Shown piece by piece: positions 1-6,706 of a DNA stretch of 28,204 nt. The DNA comes from an uncultured Sutterella sp. (GTDB lineage: Bacteria; Pseudomonadota; Gammaproteobacteria; Burkholderiales; Burkholderiaceae_F), in assembly GCA_900757865.1 (NCBI GenBank), contig CAAEPH010000034.1, forward strand, positions 1-28,204. Direction: 5' to 3'. Made by a program: the position numbers and the translations under genes. Numbering within the stretch: position 1 is the stretch's first letter; each line of letters opens with the position of its first letter. The notes beneath the pieces were generated by a model. That model was not told the DNA's origin and did not search any database. It was given only the letters and a program-made list of their open reading frames with translations.

Positions 1-35
1 ATAACATAATTATAACATATGTACAACCAAAAGAA

Positions 36-55
36 AAGGCTAAAAAGCCTTATTT
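36..55 (+). terminator. weak hairpin, possible terminator of an upstream gene
   Basis: A 6-bp stem (36-41 with 46-51) with an AAAA loop is followed by a short T/A-rich run. It could end a transcript entering from the left, but it is short and AT-rich. Confidence 0.25.
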
Positions 56-106
56 ATCAGCAATTCAGCCTTTTTTAACTGTCAAACTCAGGAAAAACTG
101 GACGGC

Positions 107-418
107 ATGAGTGCTAACGATTTAAAGAGCCAACTCTCTGGCTACGGGCTCTATGCGGGTACTCAAGTTTGGTTTGGACTTTCGTCTTGGCAGACCATGG
201 TCTATTGGCGCGACTATAAGCTCAAGAACAGCACCACACGGGTGGACACGGATGCGAGTTCGCTAGGCATTGGAACAAAGTACCTCTACCGCCCCAGTAA
301 GACGATTGAACTATATGTGGGCGCAGGACTTGCTCAGTGGGATCGGTTGGGCACGAACGGGGAGGTGTTGACCGACAAAACTTTTAACGCCTTTACGGGT
401 GTGACCAAGTACTTCTAA
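107..418 (+). pseudogene. C-terminal remnant of an outer-membrane beta-barrel protein
   Basis: The 103-residue product shows alternating polar/hydrophobic, aromatic-rich segments (for example GLYAGTQVWFGL and IELYVGAGLAQW) and ends in phenylalanine (VTKYF). These are hallmarks of transmembrane strands and of the C-terminal signal read by the BAM complex. It is far too short for a complete barrel of the usual 8 or more strands and has no signal peptide. The reading frame stays open upstream to a stop at 41-43, but that part does not look like protein, and the AGGA-like site at 90-93 is 13 bases from the ATG. I read it as the 3' end of a larger outer-membrane protein gene whose 5' part has been lost. 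The specific family is not recognisable. It is probably not functional. Confidence 0.5.
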
Positions 419-466
419 GAGAAAAGCTCAGAAAAGTCTAGACACGTGAGTGTTGTTGCATACATC

Positions 467-495
467 CCCGTCCTAGTCGCGCAGATTAGGGCGGG
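467..495 (+). other. 9-bp hairpin downstream of the outer-membrane remnant
   Basis: CCCGTCCTA (467-475) can pair with TAGGGCGGG (487-495), with one G-T wobble and an 11-base loop. No T-run follows, so it is a transcript-end hairpin at best. Confidence 0.3.
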
Positions 496-542
496 AATGC
501 CTTGTTGACGGGTTAGAAATCAAGCAAGAAGTCAGCCACTCT

Positions 543-566
543 ACGGTGGCATCAGGGCTGACGCAT
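543..566. repeat. left end of ISAs1-like element: target duplication plus terminal inverted repeat
   Basis: ACGGTGGCAT (543-552) is directly repeated at 1420-1429. CAGGGCTGACGCAT (553-566) is perfectly inverted at 1406-1419. A 10-bp duplication flanking ends that begin CAGGGC fits the ISAs1 family, which typically duplicates 8-10 bp. Confidence 0.8.
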
Positions 567-572
567 GAGTAT

Positions 573-854
573 TTAATCCGAATCAGCAGAGTAAAGCCCA
601 ATAACTGACCGGAGAAGATGCTCTGCGTCCATCAGCTCTGTCATCAAAGTCGGCATGGATGGGGCTTCCTGACCAGTTTGTTTTTCGTACTTAGCCTGCA
701 ATTTCGACATGAAATTCAAGGCTATTTTCGTCAATACCGTTCTTCACTTGATGTAGTCAGCATTGGAACACAGGGTTCTGTCTTGGTTAAAAGTCACGTC
801 TAAACGTCAATGTAGGCCATTTTCGATTTGCCAATGATTTCTGATGGCTCTCGC
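573..854 (-). pseudogene. ISAs1-family transposase, C-terminal fragment with two stops
   Basis: Reading the minus strand from 854 to the TAA at 573-575 in a single frame gives an ISAs1-type C-terminus. It starts with AIRNHWQIENGLH, continues with LDVTFNQDRTLC and NADYI, then VLTKIALNFMSKLQ. The HW-x-IEN-x-LHW and LDVTF-x-(E/Q)D blocks are characteristic of DDE transposases of this family. Two in-frame TGA codons (807-809, where Trp is expected after LH, and 744-746) inactivate it. Homology starts abruptly at about 854, exactly where the BRO-N homology ends. It is a dead remnant, unless the full-length protein is supplied elsewhere in the genome. Confidence 0.75.
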
Positions 855-1270
855 TATCCCTTTCTGAGGTACGTTTCTTTTGCTCTATCTATCTCAATTT
901 CTGGGTCTTCCTCCTCAGCGATCCGTTCTGCTCCTGCTTTTGCAAGCCACTGTTTTAAGGGTTCTGCTTTTGGAGAAGGTATCGATTGGATAACTCGCAA
1001 TATGTCTTCTGCGGTGCCAGCAAGAGTTTTTTTGCGCTTTCCTGATTCGGTCATCATTGCTACCAGGGGACAATTTGTCCCTAGGTAGACTCCTAATGCC
1101 TCATCGCGTTTTCTCATTTTCTTTAAGTAATCCGTTGGATTCTTGCTGTCAGATAACACCCTGACCACATCAACAACGGAAAAGTACCACTTCTGTGCCT
1201 TAGAACCTCACTCGTGCCGTATGCTATTGCCTTCAAATAGCTGAATTTCTGCTTTAGATTTTTTATCCAT
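854..1270 (-). pseudogene. BRO-N domain (prophage antirepressor-like) gene, disrupted
   Basis: An ATG at 1270 with an AAGAGG site eight bases upstream starts MDKKSKAEIQLFEGNSIRHE. A TGA at 1208-1210 follows, where this family has Trp (RHEW). The same frame continues with QKWYFSVVDVVRVL, then DSKNPTDYLKKMRKRDEAL, LGTNCPLVAM, TLAGTAEDILRVIQSIPSPKAEP and RAKETYLRKG, before a TAG at 854-856. This is a clear match to the BRO family N-terminal domain found in phage antirepressors and in many chromosomal relatives. The C-terminal part after YLRKG is missing, replaced by transposase sequence. The internal stop and the truncation make it a pseudogene. The fragment restarted downstream of the stop could encode 104 residues but has no evident translation signal. 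Confidence 0.8.
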
Positions 1271-1405
1271 ACCCAACCTCTTCAGTTTATCTATCGGATT
1301 CTAAACCGAAAAACATTAAGGTCTCAACGAAAAAACTGAGTGTAATAGAAGAGCCAAAAAATATAGAGTTAACTAGCAACAACAGGTGATTGTGCTCGGT
1401 CAGCT

Positions 1406-1429
1406 ATGCGTCAGCCCTGACGGTGGCAT
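1406..1429. repeat. right end of ISAs1-like element: inverted repeat plus target duplication
   Basis: ATGCGTCAGCCCTG (1406-1419) is the exact reverse complement of 553-566. ACGGTGGCAT (1420-1429) repeats 543-552. Removing 553-1429 restores a plausible empty site in non-coding DNA. Confidence 0.8.
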
Positions 1430-1584
1430 TGAGTGTGAGCGGATGCTTGCCCCCGTTTTTAATGAATGTCTTAATATATTTATGGTTCTGTATGTTCGTT
1501 TAAAAAAAATCGTCTAGAATCGATCTTCGGGTGTAGATCTTTGTAACTATGCCTTGGTTATCTCTTTTTTGAGCGCATTTGATC

Positions 1585-2349
1585 ATGACCTCAACCACCC
1601 CACTCGCTGAATTCCTCCGGTTGCCGAAGAAATCTACCCTCTTTGAGCAAGTGAGTACCTCCGTTGGTCAGTTGATTTTGAGTGGTCGTTGGCGACCCGG
1701 TGACATGCTTCCAAACGAGACTGAACTCGCTAACGAGTTTGGTGTGAGCCAAGGCACCATGCGCCGTGCACTCAAAATCTTGGTCGATGCGGGGGTTCTG
1801 ACGCGACATCAAGGCAGAGGTACGTTTGTCGCCGATTTCGGCAACAACGAGCAAAAGGTCTATGAACGCTACATTCGTTTAATGCCCGATACTCCAGAGG
1901 AGGAACCAGGGCCTTCCTCCAGCGAACTCATTACATTTGAGACCATTGAAGCGGGTGTGTGGGTTGGGAAAAAGTTGAACGTTTCTGCCATCACTCCCGT
2001 GGTGCACGCAGTGAGACTCTTGAAAACGCGACGTGGCATCGTGACTTACGATGAACTGTGGGCACTTAAGTCCGTATTTAGTTCGCTTACGGCAGAAAAT
2101 CTTATGAAACATAAAGAGCGCATGCTTTTTGCCTTCTACCAGAAGCACTGTGGGGTGACGATTACCCGCTCGGAAGAAGACCTCAAGGCCGTGCTGGTAC
2201 CAGACGATGTCTGCACGTGCTGTCAGTTCACGCCACCCACGCCAGCCATTGAAATTTCACGGCTCTCCTTTACCTACGACAATCGTCCCGTGGAATTTCA
2301 CCGTCAGTATGCCATCACCACGCACTATCACTATCACCTCGAGATCTGA
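1585..2349 (+). CDS. GntR-family transcription regulator, HutC/UTRA type
   Basis: Cytoplasmic DNA-binding repressor with a ligand-sensing C-terminal domain. Counting from a possible TTG at 1579, the winged helix-turn-helix spans about residues 20-85. It includes the GntR signature PNETELANEFGVSQGTMRRAL and the wing RHQGRGTFV. A UTRA domain follows (about 115-250), ending in the usual pattern of EISRLSFTYDNRPVEFHRQY. The length (about 255 residues) is normal. The start is ambiguous: TTG 1579 or ATG 1585, neither with a good Shine-Dalgarno; I chose the ATG. Four cysteines (C191, and C212, C214, C215 in VCTCCQF) lie in the UTRA domain, which is unusual and could mean metal or redox sensing. No operon partner is adjacent (the next gene converges), so its target and effector are unknown. 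Confidence 0.85.
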   Translation: MTSTTPLAEFLRLPKKSTLFEQVSTSVGQLILSGRWRPGDMLPNETELANEFGVSQGTMRRALKILVDAGVLTRHQGRGTFVADFGNNEQKVYERYIRLMPDTPEEEPGPSSSELITFETIEAGVWVGKKLNVSAITPVVHAVRLLKTRRGIVTYDELWALKSVFSSLTAENLMKHKERMLFAFYQKHCGVTITRSEEDLKAVLVPDDVCTCCQFTPPTPAIEISRLSFTYDNRPVEFHRQYAITTHYHYHLEI

Positions 2350-2459
2350 GGCCTATAAGTGCTGTTCGAGATTGACTAAAATCGGCGTTTTTGCTCTAGG
2401 AACAACTCACGTATGGCAGGCGGACTTTCCATCAAACATAGGACTTCGACTGGCTATCA

Positions 2460-3242
2460 CTACTTTTCGCAACACGGCTTAGTCATCCCCGTGGAATCTT
2501 TATTGATGGTGTAGGGGTAGAGCGTATACGCGTTGAGCCCAGGCGTGAGCTGTACGGCCTGAAGTGGCAAATAGTAGAGGTTAAAGGCCGCCTCTTTAAT
2601 GGTGTCTAAATCGTGCTTATCGAGTAAGCGCCCCAGCAAGTAACTCAACGTATACTCTTGCCACGTCTGCCCCAGGCGTTGAGCAATGTCGGAGACTTGC
2701 TCTAAATAGTGCCACAACTCTTCAGCACTCAGCACTTTGCTGAGGTACGCGTCTTTAGCTAAGAGCGCAGCCTCGCCCAAATCCCAAGCAAACGTCGAGC
2801 AAAGACAATCCAAGCTCTCGGAGCGCAAATGTAGAGTTGAAGCAAGTGACTCTTTGGCCGCAGTGAAACGGGCCTCGCCGGTGCGCAACGCGTCATCCAA
2901 CGCGGTGCTTCGAGCGCCACTTAATAAATAGTCCAGGTGTGCCACAATGGCGTCACGATCCGTGAGCCCAGCTTTGGCGAAGTCGGCCGCAATGCGGTCG
3001 CGCTCTACGGGATCGCTATCCAGTGACAAAAGCCGTTCGCCAGCGAGGTAAGCGGGCAACAGAGAAAACGTTAAAAGGCGTTTTTGTCGATCCGTGAGGG
3101 TGTTCTGCGAGTGCCGTCGACTGTCGTAACCCGTGAGGCGACGCGCTTCAGCACGGTTTTGCACACGCAGAGCCAGACAGCCATAAACAATGGCCGCTGC
3201 CAAAAAGACCACAGTTCCAACTAAAGGGGCATTATTGCTCAT
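2460..3242 (-). CDS. DUF1266 domain protein with N-terminal membrane anchor
   Basis: The N-terminus holds one hydrophobic segment (VGTVVFLAAAIVYGCLAL) and is followed by a charged, helical region, so the protein is probably anchored in the inner membrane with a soluble domain. The C-terminal half carries the DUF1266 pattern: FAWDLGEAALLAKDAYLSKVLS, then AEELWHYLEQVSDIAQRLG and QTWQEYTLSYLLGR. The function of this family is not established. An ATG at 3242 begins MSNNAPLVG; an ATG five codons upstream (3257) is an alternative, and neither has a convincing ribosome-binding site. The gene converges on the GntR gene, 110 bp away, and stands alone. The length (about 260 residues) is ordinary for the family. 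Confidence 0.7.
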   Translation of the reverse strand: MSNNAPLVGTVVFLAAAIVYGCLALRVQNRAEARRLTGYDSRRHSQNTLTDRQKRLLTFSLLPAYLAGERLLSLDSDPVERDRIAADFAKAGLTDRDAIVAHLDYLLSGARSTALDDALRTGEARFTAAKESLASTLHLRSESLDCLCSTFAWDLGEAALLAKDAYLSKVLSAEELWHYLEQVSDIAQRLGQTWQEYTLSYLLGRLLDKHDLDTIKEAAFNLYYLPLQAVQLTPGLNAYTLYPYTINKDSTGMTKPCCEK

Positions 3243-3382
3243 AGGAGCTCTATCCATAGAACAAAAGGTTAAGGAAAGTCTAGCACTCTCTTGATGTATA
3301 GAGTCGACAGGGCAGCATAGAGAGCCTAGACCCGTTCTTTGTCCTTGGGCGTCCGTTGTTCGAAAAGCGGGGTACTTACAGG

Positions 3383-3628
3383 CTAATTTCGTAAAAGGTC
3401 GTCCTCGTTAAGCGAGATAGTACTCGAAGTTGAGACATCCGCTTGTGGCAGGACGGTGAAATTGCGTGTACAGGTGTTTCAGCTGTTTCTGAAGGAGGCT
3501 CGCAGTGCGTCGCGCAACGAAGTGTTTGCTTTGGCGCAGAGCTCAAGAGCGCCCCGTAAGAGGTGTTGCTCAAGATCTGGGAAGTTGAAAAGCGTCGTGG
3601 TGCGCTCACGCAGTTTGGCTAAATCACG
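3383..3628 (-). pseudogene. possible remnant of an unrecognised gene
   Basis: In the roughly 450 bp between the DUF1266 and HxlR genes, one minus-strand frame reads as plausible helical protein (LAKLRERTTTLFNFPDLEQH, then LRGALELCAKANTSLRDALR) from after a TAA at 3629-3631. It is interrupted by a TGA at 3479-3481, then continues (FTVLPQADVSTSSTISLNED) to a TAG at 3383-3385. No start codon is present. The composition is more protein-like than the longer overlapping frame. I do not recognise the family. It may be a decayed gene or chance. Confidence 0.3.
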
Positions 3629-3691
3629 TTAAAATACGACAATAAATTAGAGTGACATGACACACCCATCTCAGCTCAACGAAAAGGATTG

Positions 3692-4075
3692 ATGGTGACC
3701 TCTCAGCGAGAATTACTGACGCAACAACCCGCTGCGCTACGCTCAGGGTTAACGTACCACTTTGATGGGAAAGAGTTTGTCTGCCCGTTTGAGTGTTTTA
3801 CGCAAGTGATTCGAGGAAAGTGGCGCACGTCGTTGTTGTTAGTTCTCAAAGACGGTCAACAGCCTTTTAACACGATTCATCGTCAGTTGCCTGGCATCAG
3901 TGCCAAGGTGCTCTCGGAAAACTTGAGAGCGCTTGAAAAAGGCGCCTTGGTTTCTCGCCACGTCTATGCCACGGTGCCACCGAGCGTGGAATACAGTTTG
4001 AGTGAGCAAGGCGAGAAGCTGGTGCTTATGATGGATGAAATCAATGCTTGGGTGGAAAAATGGTTGAGCAACTAA
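3692..4075 (+). CDS. HxlR-family winged-helix transcription regulator
   Basis: Small cytoplasmic DNA-binding protein of the HxlR (MarR-like winged helix) family. The core reads CPFECFTQVIRGKWRTSLLL followed by FNTIHRQLPGISAKVLSENL and RALEKGALVSRHVYATVPP. This corresponds to the family pattern of Cys-P followed by GKW, the recognition helix and the wing (VPPSVEYSLS). The first cysteine sits where redox-sensing members keep their reactive thiol, and a second lies four residues later. Length is about 127 residues, as usual. Start candidates are ATG 3692 or GTG 3695, with AAAAGGA at 3682-3688; the GTG has the better spacing. The next gene starts 42 bp downstream on the same strand and may be cotranscribed and autoregulated. 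Confidence 0.85.
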   Translation: MVTSQRELLTQQPAALRSGLTYHFDGKEFVCPFECFTQVIRGKWRTSLLLVLKDGQQPFNTIHRQLPGISAKVLSENLRALEKGALVSRHVYATVPPSVEYSLSEQGEKLVLMMDEINAWVEKWLSN

Positions 4076-4117
4076 CGGAGCTCACCACGGTGGTCATGAA
4101 CGAATGGAGGTTTTTGA

Positions 4118-4669
4118 TTGTCTCAGCAAACACAACACGATGCTCCGCTCCCGCATATTGACTTGATGAACGGGGAAGAGTACCCCTTGCCTTTAAACAG
4201 TGAGGATGAGGGGTCGCTATGGCGGTGTGGTGATTACATCGTTTCCTGGCAAAAGTCCCCAAAAACGGTCCTCTCGAGAGCGGCTGAGCTGCTTGGGAAA
4301 AAACACACGGCTAGCAAAGTGTATCCGTACACCATGATGGCGTTTGCTCGTGCCTACGGACCGAGCTTTTGTCCGAGCGTGATTTTGTCGCTTGAGGTGT
4401 TGCTGGATGTGGAAGAGGGCACCACGCCACCGGCAGTGGTCCGAATGACATTGGCCGACCGGTCGGTGATTTTAGGTGAATTGCCCCAGTGGAAGACGTT
4501 GCCCGAAAAAGAACTGCAACAACTCTTCTTTAACACCATGGGGGATTTCTTTGGGATTAGCAATGGTGAAACCATACGTTATCTCGGAACGTTAGCCTCG
4601 TTTGAGACCCCGTATTACTGGAGTCAAGACGCGCAGACCGAGTCGAAAGATGAAGCCAACGGTCAATAA
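4118..4669 (+). CDS. unrecognised 183-residue protein, TTG start
   Basis: I do not recognise this protein. A perfect GGAGG (4106-4110) sits seven bases before a TTG at 4118, and no in-frame ATG lies between them and the conserved-looking N-terminus, so TTG is the likely start. The product is soluble and acidic at both ends, without a signal peptide or membrane segment. It has a compact middle part (LWRCGDYIVSW, VLSRAAELLGKKH, YTMMAFARAYGPSFCPSVIL, RMTLADRSVILGELPQW). It follows an HxlR regulator gene by 42 bp on the same strand and is closed by a strong terminator at 4703, so the two probably form a unit. A role tied to the regulator's stimulus is possible but unproven. Confidence 0.7.
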   Translation: MSQQTQHDAPLPHIDLMNGEEYPLPLNSEDEGSLWRCGDYIVSWQKSPKTVLSRAAELLGKKHTASKVYPYTMMAFARAYGPSFCPSVILSLEVLLDVEEGTTPPAVVRMTLADRSVILGELPQWKTLPEKELQQLFFNTMGDFFGISNGETIRYLGTLASFETPYYWSQDAQTESKDEANGQ

Positions 4670-4702
4670 AAGCGCATAAAAGCGACGAATTGTCGCGAAA
4701 AG

Positions 4703-4741
4703 AGCCGATTTTTGAGAAATGTCTTGAAAATCGGCTTTTTC
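4703..4741 (+). terminator. intrinsic terminator after the HxlR gene pair
   Basis: AGCCGATTTT (4703-4712) pairs perfectly with AAAATCGGCT (4727-4736) and is followed by TTTTT. A smaller palindrome (GCGAC/GTCGC, 4682-4696) precedes it. Confidence 0.85.
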
Positions 4742-4742
4742 G

Positions 4743-4771
4743 TTGACGTGGAAAGCATAAAATGATCTAAT
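4743..4771 (+). promoter_or_regulatory. sigma70-like promoter for the gene at 4826
   Basis: TTGACG (4743-4748), a 17-base spacer and TCTAAT (4766-4771) lie directly after the preceding terminator and about 55 bases before the next start. A TAATAT at 4768-4773 is an alternative -10 with longer spacing. Confidence 0.5.
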
Positions 4772-4825
4772 ATGGTAACTAGAATAGTTTGCCTAACCCC
4801 CTGAAAACCATGAGTGAGGATGCGC

Positions 4826-5878
4826 ATGAGTCTTGAGGACTATATGATCGATTCGGCCAGCCCGAGCATGGCGCAATTGGTCTCGTACCGACTGCGCGTT
4901 GAAGCGTTGCGCCATCGTCATCCTCACGGGGTGTTGATTGAAGATCCGCGGGCGATTGTGTCCTTGCTTCGAGAGTATTGCTGGGGCGTGCCTCAAGTGG
5001 TGAAAGCGTTTCCTTGGTCTCGAATTACGTTTGACCGGACGGCGAAAAAAGACGTGAGTTTTCTCTTAGGTACCAAGTGGATCCGAGATCGCTATGTCGA
5101 AGAGATGCGCTCGTGGCCAGCGACCGCACGTAATGCCCGCTACTGGTATTCGCCCGCCGAGATCACAGCGTGGCTCGCCACACACATTGAAAGCACGATT
5201 GAATCGGTTTTGGTGCCCCTGACGCTATTCACCTCGCAACCCGATGCGTTGCGACAGGCCTTTTTGCACGAGAAAAACCGTCGTCTTGAAGAGGCCTATC
5301 ACCTTGGGCCCATGGCGTATCGGCGAAGCCGTTTAGCCAACTGGCCCATCTATGATGGCATCAAACCGGAGTTTCGAAAAGAGCTGGGGCGATGGTTTGA
5401 GGACAACACGCTATACGCCCAGCAGCAAGGGGTGCAATTTCACCGGGCAAAGTTACCGACCTTTCGAGTGGAGCTACCGCTCAACCATTTGCCTCGCTTT
5501 TTCAAACCTGAGGAAGTGGGTGAGACTCGGCAATACGGCACGATGGAGGCGGGGCTTGCGACCATTCGCAGTTTTGCCTGGGCCAGGCACGTTTTTTTTA
5601 ATCGCGGAACGCGCATTGTGGCCTATACCCAAGGGTTAGCCATTGGAGGCAAAGCCTACGATCAGGATTACGCGAGTGGCTTGGTGGAATTGATGACCGC
5701 AGCGCGCTTTGTGAAACTCTTTGGTGAAGGCGCTTTGAAAGAAGCTCGTTGGCGTTGGGACCGTGACCTCACGCACTGGGCGGCGCCCAATGTGGATTAC
5801 GGACCGGGACTGCCTCCCAAAGCGCTCTCGGCGCTATTGGGTATTAACTACATCACCGGGCTTCAGGTTTTTCGCTAA
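4826..5878 (+). CDS. unrecognised 350-residue soluble protein
   Basis: I cannot assign a family. Three in-frame starts lie within 13 bases (GTG 4814, ATG 4820, ATG 4826). TGAGGA at 4815-4820 is correctly spaced only for ATG 4826, so I chose that one. The protein (about 350 residues) has no signal peptide or membrane helix and is rich in Arg, Trp and Tyr. Notable stretches are LLGTKWIRDRYVEEMRSWP, YWYSPAEITAWLATHIES, FRKELGRWFEDNTLYA, GTMEAGLATIRSFAWARHV and RWRWDRDLTHWAAPNVDYG. The Arg/Trp-rich character could suit nucleic-acid or nucleotide binding, but that is speculation. It is monocistronic, with its own promoter at 4743, and no terminator is evident downstream. Confidence 0.65.
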   Translation: MSLEDYMIDSASPSMAQLVSYRLRVEALRHRHPHGVLIEDPRAIVSLLREYCWGVPQVVKAFPWSRITFDRTAKKDVSFLLGTKWIRDRYVEEMRSWPATARNARYWYSPAEITAWLATHIESTIESVLVPLTLFTSQPDALRQAFLHEKNRRLEEAYHLGPMAYRRSRLANWPIYDGIKPEFRKELGRWFEDNTLYAQQQGVQFHRAKLPTFRVELPLNHLPRFFKPEEVGETRQYGTMEAGLATIRSFAWARHVFFNRGTRIVAYTQGLAIGGKAYDQDYASGLVELMTAARFVKLFGEGALKEARWRWDRDLTHWAAPNVDYGPGLPPKALSALLGINYITGLQVFR

Positions 5879-5921
5879 ACCCGAAAAGAGGAGCCTCAAT
5901 ATATCCGAACATCGGGTTACC

Positions 5922-6068
5922 TTACTCGTGCGTTGGCTTTTCCCCCTGAGTTCGAATCAATTCCAGATTATTGAGGAAAGGATCGATAGATTCAGGTGGC
6001 ATTTCTTTCAGCAACTGTTTTTCTGTTGAGCCTAACCTACCCCCTCCCCCTTTACTGTAGGGGTTTAT
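5922..6068 (-). other. possible short gene remnant in the 270-bp gap
   Basis: One minus-strand frame has no stop between a TGA at 6069-6071 and the TAA at 5922-5924. It reads protein-like at its end (TEKQLLKEMPPESIDPFLNN, then LELIRTQGEKPTHE). There is no start codon. The NLELIR part resembles a short frame at 12130-12231. It could be the 3' end of a decayed gene; I see nothing else certain in 5879-6154. Confidence 0.25.
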
Positions 6069-6101
6069 TCATCATCGTCCTACACTATTATTTTTTGAGC
6101 G

Positions 6102-6143
6102 ATCCTTGCTATCCCATGTCGTTATTGGGGTGGCAAGGATTTT
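6102..6143 (+). terminator. hairpin with short T-run ahead of the binding-protein fragment
   Basis: ATCCTTGC (6102-6109) pairs with GCAAGGAT (6133-6140), with an inner CCCA/TGGG pairing, followed by TTT. It could terminate transcription from the gene at 4826, or mark the breakpoint of the truncated gene that follows. Confidence 0.4.
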
Positions 6144-6154
6144 GTACTATTAAA

Positions 6155-6565
6155 GTTGAAAAACTCGGGAAAGGTTGTGACGACCTCAAAGGCAAAAAGG
6201 TGGCCGGTCACATGGGCACTATTGGCCACGACAAGGCTAAAGAAATCCCCGACGTCCAAATTACCGCTTTTAACCAAGTGGGCGAAGCGATGATGGAGTT
6301 GGCCAATAAGGGCGTGGACGCAGTGATCAATTCGGACTCCTCAACCGCCTACATGATTAGCGTCAACCCCAAACTCACCATGCACACAGTGCTGCTCCCT
6401 GATCTCTTAACGCACGGTCATACCGCGATGGTGGTTCCAAAAGGTAACAAGACCTTGGCTGACGAAATGAACGCAGCGCTTAAAACGCTCAAAGAAAACG
6501 GAACCTACAGCGCTATCTACAAAAAGTGGTTTAAGATAGAACCGTCTGCTAACCTCTTGAAGTAA
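6155..6565 (+). pseudogene. 3' fragment of a family-3 solute-binding protein (amino-acid ABC transport)
   Basis: From about 6155 the frame encodes the second lobe of a periplasmic amino-acid-binding protein (SBP family 3). It reads CDDLKGKKVAGHMGTIGHDK, then ITAFNQVGEAMMELANKGVD, AVINSDSSTAYMISVNP, MVVPKGNKTLADEMNAALK and NGTYSAIYKKWFK. The last block is the family's usual C-terminus. The signal peptide and first lobe (roughly 110 residues) are absent, and the upstream frame to 5996 encodes unrelated hydrophobic sequence with no ribosome-binding site. No transporter genes adjoin it. I read it as a decayed duplicate or the leftover of a deletion, not a working receptor. Confidence 0.75.
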
Positions 6566-6580
6566 ACAATCGCTACGGCG

Positions 6581-6634
6581 CAAGACGTTAAACAGGGATC
6601 GCCTCCTACGGGAAGCGGTCCTCTGAACGTCTTG
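6581..6634. other. long imperfect stem-loop between convergent genes
   Basis: CAAGACGTT (6581-6589) pairs with AACGTCTTG (6626-6634). After an AAA bulge the stem continues CAG/CTG, GGA/TCC (with a one-base bulge) and TCGC/GCGG, closing a 12-base loop (6603-6614). There is no T-run on either strand. It may stabilise or end the facing transcripts. Confidence 0.5.
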
Positions 6635-6706
6635 CCGACCCCACTGCTCGCCAGCCTTAGGCGCCTAACGCCCAGACCAGCAGATCGAGTAAGCTCTACC
6701 CTACGT

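Larger units (their letters stand above)
553..1419 (-). mobile_element. internally rearranged ISAs1-family element carrying a BRO-N gene fragment
   Basis: The 867-bp unit has perfect 14-bp terminal inverted repeats and is flanked by a perfect 10-bp direct repeat, so it entered as a transposition product. Inside, only the C-terminal part of an ISAs1-type transposase remains (573-854, minus strand). The place of the transposase 5' half is taken by a BRO-N domain gene with its upstream region (854-1405, minus strand). Both coding parts contain stop codons, so the element cannot move on its own. Intact family members are about 1.2-1.4 kb. The duplicated target indicates that the ends moved together; whether the BRO-N segment was already inside at that time cannot be told from one copy. 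Confidence 0.75.

Noticed and set aside
3376..3609. 77-codon minus-strand frame
   Set aside because: Composition is not protein-like; the adjacent frame (3383-3628) reads better as a gene remnant.
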